14,718 bases of DNA from Chloroflexota bacterium (GTDB lineage Bacteria > Chloroflexota > Anaerolineae > Anaerolineales > UBA4823). Position 1 is the stretch's first letter, and each line of letters begins with the position of its first letter. The position numbers were made by a program, and so were the translations under genes. Under the pieces are notes generated by a model. The model was not told where the DNA came from, ran no database searches, and was given only the letters and a program-made list of their open reading frames with translations. Shown piece after piece: positions 6,836-14,168 of the stretch. Location: assembly GCA_030669775.1 (NCBI GenBank), contig DAOVCZ010000021.1, positions 1 to 14,718 on the forward strand. Direction: 5' to 3'.

Positions 6836-7987
6836 ATGAGCGATCGTGTCGCAATAATTGGGGTCGGCTGGTCAGGATTTCGCCCGATCACCCCTGAATT
6901 TTCGTATAAAGAATTGATGTATGAAGCTGCCCGGCGAGCCTACAGTGATGCAGGCGTCGATCCGCGCCGGGATGTCGAGAGCTTCATCACTGTAGCTGAG
7001 GACTTCCATGAGGGTACTAGCATATTCGATGAATACACTCCAGACCAGTTAGGAGCAGTGCTAAAACCGATGCACACCATCGCTGGAGACGGCCTCCATG
7101 GACTGGCAACCGCTTACATGCTGGTCAAGACAGGCCAATTCTCGATCGTGGCGCTTGAGGGGCACAGCAAAGCTTCCAACATGCTTACACATGCTGGGAT
7201 CACCGCTTATGCTCAAGACCCGGTGCTTAACCGTCCATTACGTTTAAATACCCACTTCGTTGCGGGCATGGAGATGAATCGTTATCTCTATGACACCGGT
7301 ACAACACCTGAGCAATGTGCACAGGTAGTGGTAAAAAACCGCCGCAATGCGCTTGATAATCCCTCCGCTCCCTATGGTGCGGAGCTTTCCCTTGATGAAG
7401 TACTCTCTGGACCACATTTGTCTTGGCCACTTGGGATGCGCGAGACTGCAGAACACGTTGATGGGGCTATTACTCTGGTGATCGCAAACGAAGAAAAAGC
7501 CTTAGCATTATCTAATTATCCAATTTGGATCCTAGGAATTGGTTGGAGCAACGATTCCCCAGCTCTTGAAAATCGAGATTGGTCTAGTGCTAATTACATC
7601 AAAGATGCTGCCCGGTTTGCCTATCGGCAAGCTGGTATCCATCACTCCTACCAAGCGATCGATTTCGCCGAAGTGGATGACCTTTACGCTTACAGGGAGC
7701 TGCAATCTTTAGAAGCTCTAGGATTTTTCAAACCAGGGGAAGCTGGTCAGGTTACCGAAGAAGGCCTTACCCATAGAGACGGCGCCTTTCCAGTCAATGT
7801 ATCTGGCGGCAGTCTTGGGATGGGAAACCTTCTCGATGCCAACGGTTTAGCCCGGGCTCTAGAGGTCGTATTACAGCTGCGGGGTACCGCTGGTCCCCGG
7901 CAGTTGGATGAAGTCAGCATTGGTTTAGCCCAATCTTGGCGGGGTGTACCTACCGCTAGCGGAGCAGTTGCCATCTTAGGCAATTGA
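6836..7987 (+). CDS. Thiolase-fold (SCPx-like) protein lacking catalytic Cys/His, subunit 1
   Basis: The 383-residue protein has a thiolase fold of the SCP-x/archaeal type: VAIIGVGWSGF at the start, YKELMYEAARRAYSDAGVD, EMNRYLYDTGTTPEQ (146-160), VVVKNRRNALDNP, YRELQSLEALGF (286-297), NVSGGSLGMGN (321-331) and a C-terminal ASGAVAILG strand. The nucleophilic cysteine loop reads TIAGDGLHG, with Ala83 where Cys is expected; the GHP loop reads GNL (N331), and the HDxF loop reads DDLY (D281, D282). It therefore should not do normal thiolysis. A strong AAGGAGG precedes the ATG. It is followed after 13 bases by a paralogue and then two DUF35 genes. A retro-aldolase-like role in a heteromeric complex is inferred; a purely structural subunit is also possible. 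Confidence 0.85.
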   Translation: MSDRVAIIGVGWSGFRPITPEFSYKELMYEAARRAYSDAGVDPRRDVESFITVAEDFHEGTSIFDEYTPDQLGAVLKPMHTIAGDGLHGLATAYMLVKTGQFSIVALEGHSKASNMLTHAGITAYAQDPVLNRPLRLNTHFVAGMEMNRYLYDTGTTPEQCAQVVVKNRRNALDNPSAPYGAELSLDEVLSGPHLSWPLGMRETAEHVDGAITLVIANEEKALALSNYPIWILGIGWSNDSPALENRDWSSANYIKDAARFAYRQAGIHHSYQAIDFAEVDDLYAYRELQSLEALGFFKPGEAGQVTEEGLTHRDGAFPVNVSGGSLGMGNLLDANGLARALEVVLQLRGTAGPRQLDEVSIGLAQSWRGVPTASGAVAILGN

Positions 7988-8000
7988 GGAGAAGCAAAAC

Positions 8001-9167
8001 ATGTCTTTACGTAAAGTCGCTGTTGTTGGCGCTGGAATGACCAAATTTGTCCGCCGGGCGTTAGAGACGGGGAAAGAACTCTCCTGGCAAGCAACGAGCA
8101 TGGCTCTTGAATCCTGCGAACTCACTATGGACGATATTGAAGGAGTCTGCCTGGGAACTGCACCTGATTCATTTGATGGTGTCCATATGAAGGGGGAATA
8201 CCTGAGCGATGGCGCAGGTGCCTGGAGAAAACCTTACATGCGTTCCTATGTCGGAGGAGGAACTGGCGTATTCGTTCCCATCCAGGGCTGGTACCACGTT
8301 GCATCCGGTATGTTTGATGTTGTGCTAGTTATCGCCGAAGAAAAAATGTCGAGTTATTATCCGCATGCCCAGGGAGCATTTCTGACTATTTTTGATCATA
8401 CGACCGAGCGCCCTTTGAAACCCAACTTACTGTGGATATTCGCTCTCGAGATGAACCGCTACATGCAGACTTATGGCATATCCAAAAAGGATATCGCCCA
8501 GGTGGCGGTAAAAAACAAGCGCAATGCTGCGGACCATCCATGTGCCCTGCTCGGTGATCGAAATATCACCGTAGAAGATGTGCTCAACTCCGAAGTCTTG
8601 GCCTGGCCGGTTAACCGTTTGGATGTCAGTCCTGTTTCCGATGGCGCGGTAGCCCTCGTACTTGCCGCAGAGCATGTTGCTAAACGCATCACAGATAAAC
8701 CAGTCTGGATTGAAGGCGTGGGTTGGAATCTGGATACTGCTTACTGGACCAATCGGGATCTTGCTTATCCCCGTTATGTCGAATACGCAGCTCGCATGGC
8801 ATATGATATGGCTGGCATCAAAGAACCTCGCAAACAGATCAACATCGTTGAACCGTACGATCCATTCGATTATAAGGAGCTCCACCACCTGGAAGGGTTG
8901 TTGCTTGCCGATCGAGGTCAGGCTCCACAATTAGTTGCTGATGGCGTAACTCTGCGAGATGGCGACATGCCCGTTTGCCCTTCTGGCGGCTTGCTGGGAG
9001 TTGGAAATCCAATCGCAGCCGCGGGATTAATGAAAGTTGCAGAGCTTTATTGGCAGCTGCGCGGCGAAGCAGGTGCCCGGCAGGTCCCGGGTCAGCCAAA
9101 ACGAGGTCTTGCTCAAGCTTGGGGTGACTTGATGCAGGTCGGTACAGTTGTGATTATGGGTCGTTGA
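8001..9167 (+). CDS. Thiolase-fold (SCPx-like) protein lacking catalytic Cys/His, subunit 2
   Basis: This 388-residue paralogue of the preceding gene shares EMNRYMQTYGISKKD (150-164), VAVKNKRNAADHP, the VEDVL and AWPV segments, DVSPVSDGA (208-216), YKELHHLEGL (291-300) and SGGLLGVGNP (328-337). The Cys loop reads SYVGGGTGVF, with glycine near position 86 instead of Cys. The GHP loop is GNP (N336), and the HDxF region is PYDPF (Y286, D287, F289), with Tyr in place of His. It retains more of the standard thiolase backbone (SDGA, GNP) than subunit 1, so it may be the catalytic half. GAGGAG lies just before the ATG. Probable stable partner of subunit 1 and of the DUF35 proteins that follow. Reaction unknown. 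Confidence 0.85.
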   Translation: MSLRKVAVVGAGMTKFVRRALETGKELSWQATSMALESCELTMDDIEGVCLGTAPDSFDGVHMKGEYLSDGAGAWRKPYMRSYVGGGTGVFVPIQGWYHVASGMFDVVLVIAEEKMSSYYPHAQGAFLTIFDHTTERPLKPNLLWIFALEMNRYMQTYGISKKDIAQVAVKNKRNAADHPCALLGDRNITVEDVLNSEVLAWPVNRLDVSPVSDGAVALVLAAEHVAKRITDKPVWIEGVGWNLDTAYWTNRDLAYPRYVEYAARMAYDMAGIKEPRKQINIVEPYDPFDYKELHHLEGLLLADRGQAPQLVADGVTLRDGDMPVCPSGGLLGVGNPIAAAGLMKVAELYWQLRGEAGARQVPGQPKRGLAQAWGDLMQVGTVVIMGR

Positions 9168-9177
9168 GGAGATTATT

Positions 9178-9690
9178 ATGTCTGATAAGATTTCAAATTA
9201 CCCAGGTACACCCTTGAGCGAAAAAGAAATTCGCGATGGAAACGTGCTCTCCATACACGATCAGATGCCTGGAGATTTCTCCTGGGATACTGGGGTAGCG
9301 ATTGGTCGTTACTTGGCCGGATTAAAAGAAGGTGTAATACTTGGATCTCATTGCACCCATTGCCGCAGGACCGTTGTGCCCCCGCGCAATGTTTGTGAGT
9401 GGTGCTTCCGCCCCATGGATAGTTTTATACCTCTCCGAGATACTGGTACGGTAAATACATTTTCCCTGTGCTACGTAACTTGGGATGTTCAACGCATCAA
9501 AGAACCAGAAACACCGGCGGTGATTGAGATTGATGGTGCATCACCCCTCCATGGAATCATGCATAAACTGGGTGAAGTTGATCCACAGCAAATCTCGATC
9601 GGTATGCGTGTAAAAGCGGTTTGGAAACCGGCGGCTAAACGGGAAGGTGCCATCACTGATATTCTCTATTTCAAACCAATCCAGGAGTGA
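9178..9690 (+). CDS. Zn-ribbon/OB-fold (DUF35) protein 1, acyl-CoA complex accessory
   Basis: The 170-residue protein has an N-terminal helical part (1-50), a rubredoxin-like zinc ribbon with C59-x2-C62 and C73-x2-C76 (GSHCTHC and NVCEWC), and an OB fold with TGTVNTFSLCYVTW, HGIMHKLG and the closing VKAVWKPAAKREGAITDI. DUF35 proteins bind thiolase-fold partners and help hold the CoA part of the substrate; known cases are archaeal acetoacetyl-CoA thiolase/HMG-CoA synthase, BbsA with BbsB, and ChsH2 with Ltp2. It starts 10 bases after the second thiolase-fold gene, after a GAGGAG Shine-Dalgarno. The next gene is a clear paralogue. The family is certain; the exact substrate is not. Confidence 0.9.
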   Translation: MSDKISNYPGTPLSEKEIRDGNVLSIHDQMPGDFSWDTGVAIGRYLAGLKEGVILGSHCTHCRRTVVPPRNVCEWCFRPMDSFIPLRDTGTVNTFSLCYVTWDVQRIKEPETPAVIEIDGASPLHGIMHKLGEVDPQQISIGMRVKAVWKPAAKREGAITDILYFKPIQE

Positions 9691-9695
9691 TTGAT

Positions 9696-10163
9696 ATGAC
9701 ATTATTGAAAAGGGACCCAAATGCGCCGTCTGCCTGGCGTGATGAAATGCAGGTCACTAGTCGGTACACCTTTGGTATCGCCGGTGAGCGTTTTTTCAGA
9801 GCCATCAAGGATGACCAACAAATTCTGGGTTCGCACTGCAATAATTGCGAGCGAACTTATGTGCCTGCTGCTGCCTTTTGTGAAAGGTGTATGAACCAGC
9901 TCGATGAATGGGTGGACGTTGGTACAGTTGGTGAGGTCGTTACTTTTACACACCTGTATGTTAATTATGACGGTTCTCAACGTGAAGAACCTGAGACTGT
10001 CGCCTTCATCAAGTTAGGTGATGGCGGTCTGATTCACCGCCTGGTATCTTCCGGTTCGCATCCTGTAGAAATTGGGATGCCGGCCAAAGCCATATTCAAA
10101 CCCTCATCTGAAAGAGAGGGTTCAATTCTAGATATTGTTCACTTTGAATTAATAACAAATTGA
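9696..10163 (+). CDS. Zn-ribbon/OB-fold (DUF35) protein 2, paralogue of the preceding gene
   Basis: The chosen start is the ATG at 9696 (155 residues): AGGAG (9683-9687) lies 8 bases upstream. A GTG at 9687 would share bases with that Shine-Dalgarno and is unlikely. The zinc ribbon has C48-x2-C51 and C62-x2-C65 (GSHCNNC and FCERC). The OB part contains VGTVGEVVTFTHLYVNY, EEPETVAFIKL, GLIHRLV and AKAIFKPSSEREGSILDI, parallel to the first copy. The GSHC start of the ribbon and the closing K-P...REG-I-DI block are shared, so the pair arose by duplication. It follows its paralogue after 5 bases. I infer that each DUF35 protein serves one thiolase-fold subunit. It ends the acyl-CoA operon. Confidence 0.9.
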   Translation: MTLLKRDPNAPSAWRDEMQVTSRYTFGIAGERFFRAIKDDQQILGSHCNNCERTYVPAAAFCERCMNQLDEWVDVGTVGEVVTFTHLYVNYDGSQREEPETVAFIKLGDGGLIHRLVSSGSHPVEIGMPAKAIFKPSSEREGSILDIVHFELITN

Positions 10164-10221
10164 ATTCTGCGATAATTTCAGTAGCCTTTCATAGAATCGC
10201 ATTTCTTCGATTGGTGGGATT

Positions 10222-10992
10222 ATGAGTCCCCAAGTGGACAAGGCAAAATTCGGTCGCCAAATCGCTACGTTTCGTGGTAACTCGATCGAACTCCGCACCT
10301 GGGTATTGATTATCATCCCAGGTTGTTTGCTTACCTTATCTAGTTATATATATGGCATGCTACTTGCAGGTGATGCCTACCAGCAGCATGGTCCGGCATT
10401 AGCTTTAATCCGCGTCCGCTCCTGGTTTATATTTGCCACAATCTTACTGGTGATATTGGCAGCGTATATTCTCTACCATTTATTACTTTCGTCACAACGG
10501 TTTGAGATATTTGAAAATGGTATTCAATATCGCAGCTTCTTCTTACGTCGTCATGCGTATTATTGGTCCGAGTTGTCTGGTATTGCATCATCAGCAACGA
10601 GGATTACATTCTTTGGTAAGGACATTCGAACAATACCTTCAGGAGTAATTTACCTGTATACCGGCAAATCGATCGAATTGACGAATAAGTTTCAGAATAT
10701 TCCACACCTGGTTGAGATCTTAAAATCAAAAATCTATCCACTGATATGGCCAACATTGAAATCGACTTTCCGCTCTGGAGGTACAGCCCAATTTGGTCGT
10801 CTGACACTTACCAGGGAACACCTCCAAATAGCAAAAAAGAGGATTCCTTGGGAATCGATAAACAGGCTGAGGGCTGAATCCGGTTTTCTGGTGGTAGAAT
10901 TGCACGGCGATTCCGACCAGCAGGTACCGATAGCTGACATCCCGAATATAGAACTCCTTTTACAGTTTGTCGATTGGGGTATTCAAACATGA
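10222..10992 (+). CDS. Two-TM membrane protein with PH-like cytosolic part (DUF6585-like)
   Basis: The 256-residue protein has two hydrophobic segments (about 27-49 and 67-90) joined by a short loop, then a beta-rich soluble region. Its pattern (RFEIFENGIQYRSFFLRR, YYWSELSGI, then a second half with FGRLTLTREHLQIAKKRIPWESINRLRAESG) repeats a strand-strand-W-[ES]-[LI] theme as in PH-like domains, and recalls the DUF6585 family. No enzymatic motif is seen. The start is an ATG at 10222 with a weak GGTGGG upstream. The 58-base gap after the acyl-CoA operon shows no convincing promoter; one 6-bp inverted repeat (TGCGAT...ATCGCA) lies there. The stop overlaps the start of the lipoprotein gene (ATGA). 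Function unknown. Confidence 0.7.
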   Translation: MSPQVDKAKFGRQIATFRGNSIELRTWVLIIIPGCLLTLSSYIYGMLLAGDAYQQHGPALALIRVRSWFIFATILLVILAAYILYHLLLSSQRFEIFENGIQYRSFFLRRHAYYWSELSGIASSATRITFFGKDIRTIPSGVIYLYTGKSIELTNKFQNIPHLVEILKSKIYPLIWPTLKSTFRSGGTAQFGRLTLTREHLQIAKKRIPWESINRLRAESGFLVVELHGDSDQQVPIADIPNIELLLQFVDWGIQT

Positions 10993-13526
10993 CCAGATCA
11001 TCAGCTGATCCTCGGCCAAACCATTCAGGTAAAATTCTTCTAATCATAATCTTGATTATGGGGATTTTAATCCCGGCTTGCACTTCAACAGAACCTCCCT
11101 TGATTTCATTTAGACCCACCCAACCGGTGACAACTCAAGAGCTAATTGAAATTGATCCACTGGCGACAGTCACTTTCCAGGTTGAAGTTCCCAAGAGCAC
11201 GCCCCCTGGCCAACCAATCCTGCTGAGCATATTGGATGAAGTAACCGGCTTAGCGTTGAACATCACCCGCAAGGAAATGCAAAAGATCGGCGATACCACT
11301 TATTCAATTACCCTCCCTTTTCCAGTTGGCGCAAACATCAAATACCGTTACGCCCGTCAGGATACTTTCACTGCTGAAGAACACACCACCGATCAGCGAC
11401 CGGTACGCTATCGTCTTTACGGGGTTGATGGACCTGGTATTGTTCATGATGTTGTCAGCACCTGGAGCGACAGCTCCTATTCTGGTTCCACGGGTCGCAT
11501 CATGGGAAGGGTGACCAACGCAGATGATGGCACCCCCATCCCCAATTTACTGGTGGCTGCAGGAGGCGCTCAGACTGTCACAGCCTCCACTGGCGACTTT
11601 CTATTGGAAGGTTTACCCCCTGGACTCCATAATTTAGTCTTTTATGCCTTTGATGGTTCATATCGAACTTACCAGCAAGGAGCAGTCGTTGCAGCACAAT
11701 CAACCACACCAGCTGATATCCAGTTAACTCCTTCTCCGCTTGTTAAGCTTATCTTCACGGCTACAGCACCAGATGGAACGTTGCCAGCCGTCCCAATCCG
11801 TTTAGCGGGAAATTTGGTGCAGTTGGGAAATACTTTCGCAGATTTATCTGGTGGTATGAATACACTCGCTTCTCGTATGCCCACCCTGACTCCTCTCCCA
11901 GATGGTCGTTATGCATTGGAAATCGAACTCCCCGCAGGTGCTTTTATCGAATACAAATACACTCTTGGTGACGGATTTTGGAATTCAGAGTACACCCAAA
12001 ATGGGGATTTCCGTCTGCGTACATTAACTGTTCCAGATAAAAACAGCATGATCGAGGATCGGATTGACAATTGGGGCAGCTCACCCAATGCTGGACCTGT
12101 ATTATTTGATCTTTCTGTGCCTCCCACAACCCCGGATTTTGACAATGTCTCCATACAATTCAATCCTTTTAGTTGGACGGAGCCTATCCCCATGTGGAAG
12201 TTGGAAGAAGACCATTGGGTCTACATGCTGTATAGCCCAATCACGAAGCTGGAGGATTTCGCCTACCGATATTGTCGAAACGATCAATGCGGTAGAGCAG
12301 ATGATTCACTCACTCCAGGAGCTAATCCCCCAGGTCGCTTAATGGCAATTTCAGGTGGAACTCAGACCGTGAATGATGTTGTTGAATCTTGGTACTGGAT
12401 GCAGCCGGAAATTTCGTTCGAGATGCAGGAGACCCCAGAAGTAAAATCACGACCTGCAAGTTTTATCGCTGGTGTTGAGCTGCAGTCTTATTACCACCCT
12501 TCCTTCACACCACGATTACCAATCACTTATAAAGAGATCGATAACCTGCAGGCAAATTCGGTATTCCTATCTCCGACATGGACCTTCACCCGACAAAATC
12601 CACCGGTTCTTGAGTCGGTTACCGGAAAAGATCAATCCTGGTCTGACTTGACCTATTCAACCGAAAAAGCTCAGGCTTTCGAATTGAATGTCGCTTATAA
12701 TCCCACTCCAAATTTCCCAACCGAAATGAAAGAATGGTGGTCGAGCTCGCCGCGCGACTTCCCTTGGTGGCAGGTCTGGTTCGAACGCTACCGCAACTTT
12801 ATTCTCACTTTCGCAGACAAAGCCCAACAAGATGGAGCCAGCGGCTTGGTTTTAGGCGGAGAATGGGTGTCACCAGCATTACCAGGCGGCAAGCTTCCGG
12901 ATGGTTCCCCTTCAGGAGTGCCCGCAGATGCAGAAAAACGCTGGCGTGAAATAATCTCAGAAGTAAGAGAACGGTATACAGGTACACTATTCTGGGCTTT
13001 ACCTTCCTCAAAGGATGGCATCAACCCACCACCATTCATCGAAGATCTAGATCAGGTTTATTTACTCTGGTCCCTTCCCCTAACTGAACAACTGGATGCC
13101 AGTCCTCAGGAATTGCAGGATGCTGCTGGGCAATACCTGGACAGTGAAGTTTTCCTAATGGATATCAGTCTGGGAATGCCAATCACAATCGCTGTTGCTT
13201 ACCCGGCAGCAGATGGCAGTCTTCAAGACTGCATAGCCGTTGTGGAAAATAATGATGAAAATTCTTGCTACAATCCAAAATTCCTTGAACCTCCTTATCA
13301 GGACAACCCAACTGTAATCCTGGATTTAGAGGAACAATTATCCGCCTATCAAGCATTGTTGTACGCGATTAACGACCGAGATTGGATTGATGGATTAGTT
13401 TCCAGAGGCTTCTATCCCCCGGTAGAACTGCAAGATAAGTCCAGCTCTATCCATGGCAAGCCCTCGCAAACAATTCTCGGCGATTGGTACCGGCAATTTC
13501 TTCCAGAATCACCATTGGAAGAGTGA
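10989..13526 (+). CDS. Large secreted lipoprotein: CBM20-like modules, regulatory-like domain, glycoside-hydrolase-like barrel
   Basis: I start at the ATG 10989, whose ATGA overlaps the previous stop; a TTG at 10974 is less likely. The 845-residue product has a basic N-region, a hydrophobic stretch (16-28) and C31 (IPAC), consistent with a lipobox though Pro at -2 is odd. Three beta-sandwich modules at about 55-165, 250-365 and 370-470 each end with a V/I-x-D-x-V/I-x-x-W element (VHDVVSTW, IEDRIDNW, VNDVVESW) after Y[RK]Y, as in CBM20-type starch-binding domains. Between modules 1 and 2 lies a carboxypeptidase-regulatory-like domain (about 168-250, GRVTNADDGTPIPN). From about 490 to the end there is a barrel-like region with FIAGVELQSYY, WWQVWFERYRNFI and GLVLGGEW (E625 a possible catalytic acid), recalling GH113-type hydrolases. 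Probably an outer-surface polysaccharide binder or hydrolase; the substrate is unknown. Confidence 0.75.
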   Translation: MTRSSADPRPNHSGKILLIIILIMGILIPACTSTEPPLISFRPTQPVTTQELIEIDPLATVTFQVEVPKSTPPGQPILLSILDEVTGLALNITRKEMQKIGDTTYSITLPFPVGANIKYRYARQDTFTAEEHTTDQRPVRYRLYGVDGPGIVHDVVSTWSDSSYSGSTGRIMGRVTNADDGTPIPNLLVAAGGAQTVTASTGDFLLEGLPPGLHNLVFYAFDGSYRTYQQGAVVAAQSTTPADIQLTPSPLVKLIFTATAPDGTLPAVPIRLAGNLVQLGNTFADLSGGMNTLASRMPTLTPLPDGRYALEIELPAGAFIEYKYTLGDGFWNSEYTQNGDFRLRTLTVPDKNSMIEDRIDNWGSSPNAGPVLFDLSVPPTTPDFDNVSIQFNPFSWTEPIPMWKLEEDHWVYMLYSPITKLEDFAYRYCRNDQCGRADDSLTPGANPPGRLMAISGGTQTVNDVVESWYWMQPEISFEMQETPEVKSRPASFIAGVELQSYYHPSFTPRLPITYKEIDNLQANSVFLSPTWTFTRQNPPVLESVTGKDQSWSDLTYSTEKAQAFELNVAYNPTPNFPTEMKEWWSSSPRDFPWWQVWFERYRNFILTFADKAQQDGASGLVLGGEWVSPALPGGKLPDGSPSGVPADAEKRWREIISEVRERYTGTLFWALPSSKDGINPPPFIEDLDQVYLLWSLPLTEQLDASPQELQDAAGQYLDSEVFLMDISLGMPITIAVAYPAADGSLQDCIAVVENNDENSCYNPKFLEPPYQDNPTVILDLEEQLSAYQALLYAINDRDWIDGLVSRGFYPPVELQDKSSSIHGKPSQTILGDWYRQFLPESPLEE

Positions 13527-13634
13527 GTTCTCACAACTCCAGATCACCCTCAAGGGTAACTGATCGATCAAGATCCACAACCGCTTTCATTCTATTTTTA
13601 TTGACAATCAACGCAAAAGAATTAATATCGATTG

Positions 13635-13643
13635 TGGTATAAT
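13635..13643 (+). promoter_or_regulatory. Extended -10 promoter for a possibly leaderless gene
   Basis: TGG-TATAAT (13635-13643) is a perfect extended -10 element. There is no good -35 box 17 bp upstream (AAAAGA), which is tolerable for extended -10 promoters. The predicted start is near 13650, only about 3 bases before the ATG at 13653, leaving no room for a Shine-Dalgarno. The upstream region 13527-13634 is AT-rich, with a TTGACA at 13601 that is too far to pair with this -10. Confidence 0.6.
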
Positions 13644-13652
13644 CTCCACGCC

Positions 13653-14126
13653 ATGGATTCGGAAGTAACATCGCTGGAACCACAACCTGATTCTGAATCG
13701 GAATTCGTCCCAGGAACACCCTCAATTCACCAGGAGGAACTCCGCCGCAGACAAATGGCTGTTGCTGGCTTGGTTGTTGGTGTCATTCTTCTTCTCGCAT
13801 TGTTGACCACGGCGGTAATTTACCTAGCTTTGCCGGCCACCAACACGGAAAGAATTCGCGATATCATGATTATCATCATGGCTCTCGAATTTATGTTCCT
13901 CGGTGTGGCAATGTCGGTTTTGATTGTACAATTGGCAACATTGATTAATTTGCTTCAAAATGAGATCATCCCAATTGTCGAATCAACAAACGAGACAGCC
14001 AACACCTTACGAGGTACGACAGCGTTCTTGAGCGAGAATTTGACCGAGCCAGTGATAAAATTAAATCAATATCTGGCAGGTTTGATGAGACTCACCGAAC
14101 TGATTGGTTTAACCCGTAAGCGTTAA
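13653..14126 (+). CDS. Two-TM membrane protein with helical tail, YtxG/DUF948-like
   Basis: The ATG at 13653 gives 157 residues. A disordered acidic N-terminus (1-30) is followed by two hydrophobic helices (about 36-60 and 70-95) and a polar helical tail (NEIIPIVESTNETANTLRGT, TAFLSENLTEPVIKLNQYL). That tail matches the heptad-like pattern of DUF948/YtxG proteins. The next gene is YtxH-like, the same order as ytxG-ytxH in Bacillus, which supports the reading. No Shine-Dalgarno is present before the ATG. A TTG at 13632 in the same frame lies across the -10 box and is rejected as a start. Function is not known beyond an association with general stress in Firmicutes. Confidence 0.72.
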   Translation: MDSEVTSLEPQPDSESEFVPGTPSIHQEELRRRQMAVAGLVVGVILLLALLTTAVIYLALPATNTERIRDIMIIIMALEFMFLGVAMSVLIVQLATLINLLQNEIIPIVESTNETANTLRGTTAFLSENLTEPVIKLNQYLAGLMRLTELIGLTRKR

Positions 14127-14168
14127 TCAACTTATGTTATTTTTAATAAACTGAAAGGAGTAAATAAA

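Noticed and set aside
9687..9695. GTG at 9687 as start of the second DUF35 gene
   Set aside because: It overlaps the AGGAG Shine-Dalgarno (9683-9687) and the stop of the previous gene; the ATG at 9696 has ideal 8-base spacing.
10974..10988. TTG at 10974 as start of the lipoprotein
   Set aside because: The ATG at 10989 overlaps the preceding stop in the usual ATGA manner and gives a better signal peptide.
13540..13560. Small inverted repeat ACCC-TCAA-GGGT after the lipoprotein gene as a terminator
   Set aside because: Only a 4-bp stem and no following T-run; not enough for an intrinsic terminator.
13601..13643. TTGACA (13601) paired with TATAAT (13638) as one promoter
   Set aside because: The spacer would be 31 bp, far beyond 16-18; the extended -10 alone is a better reading.
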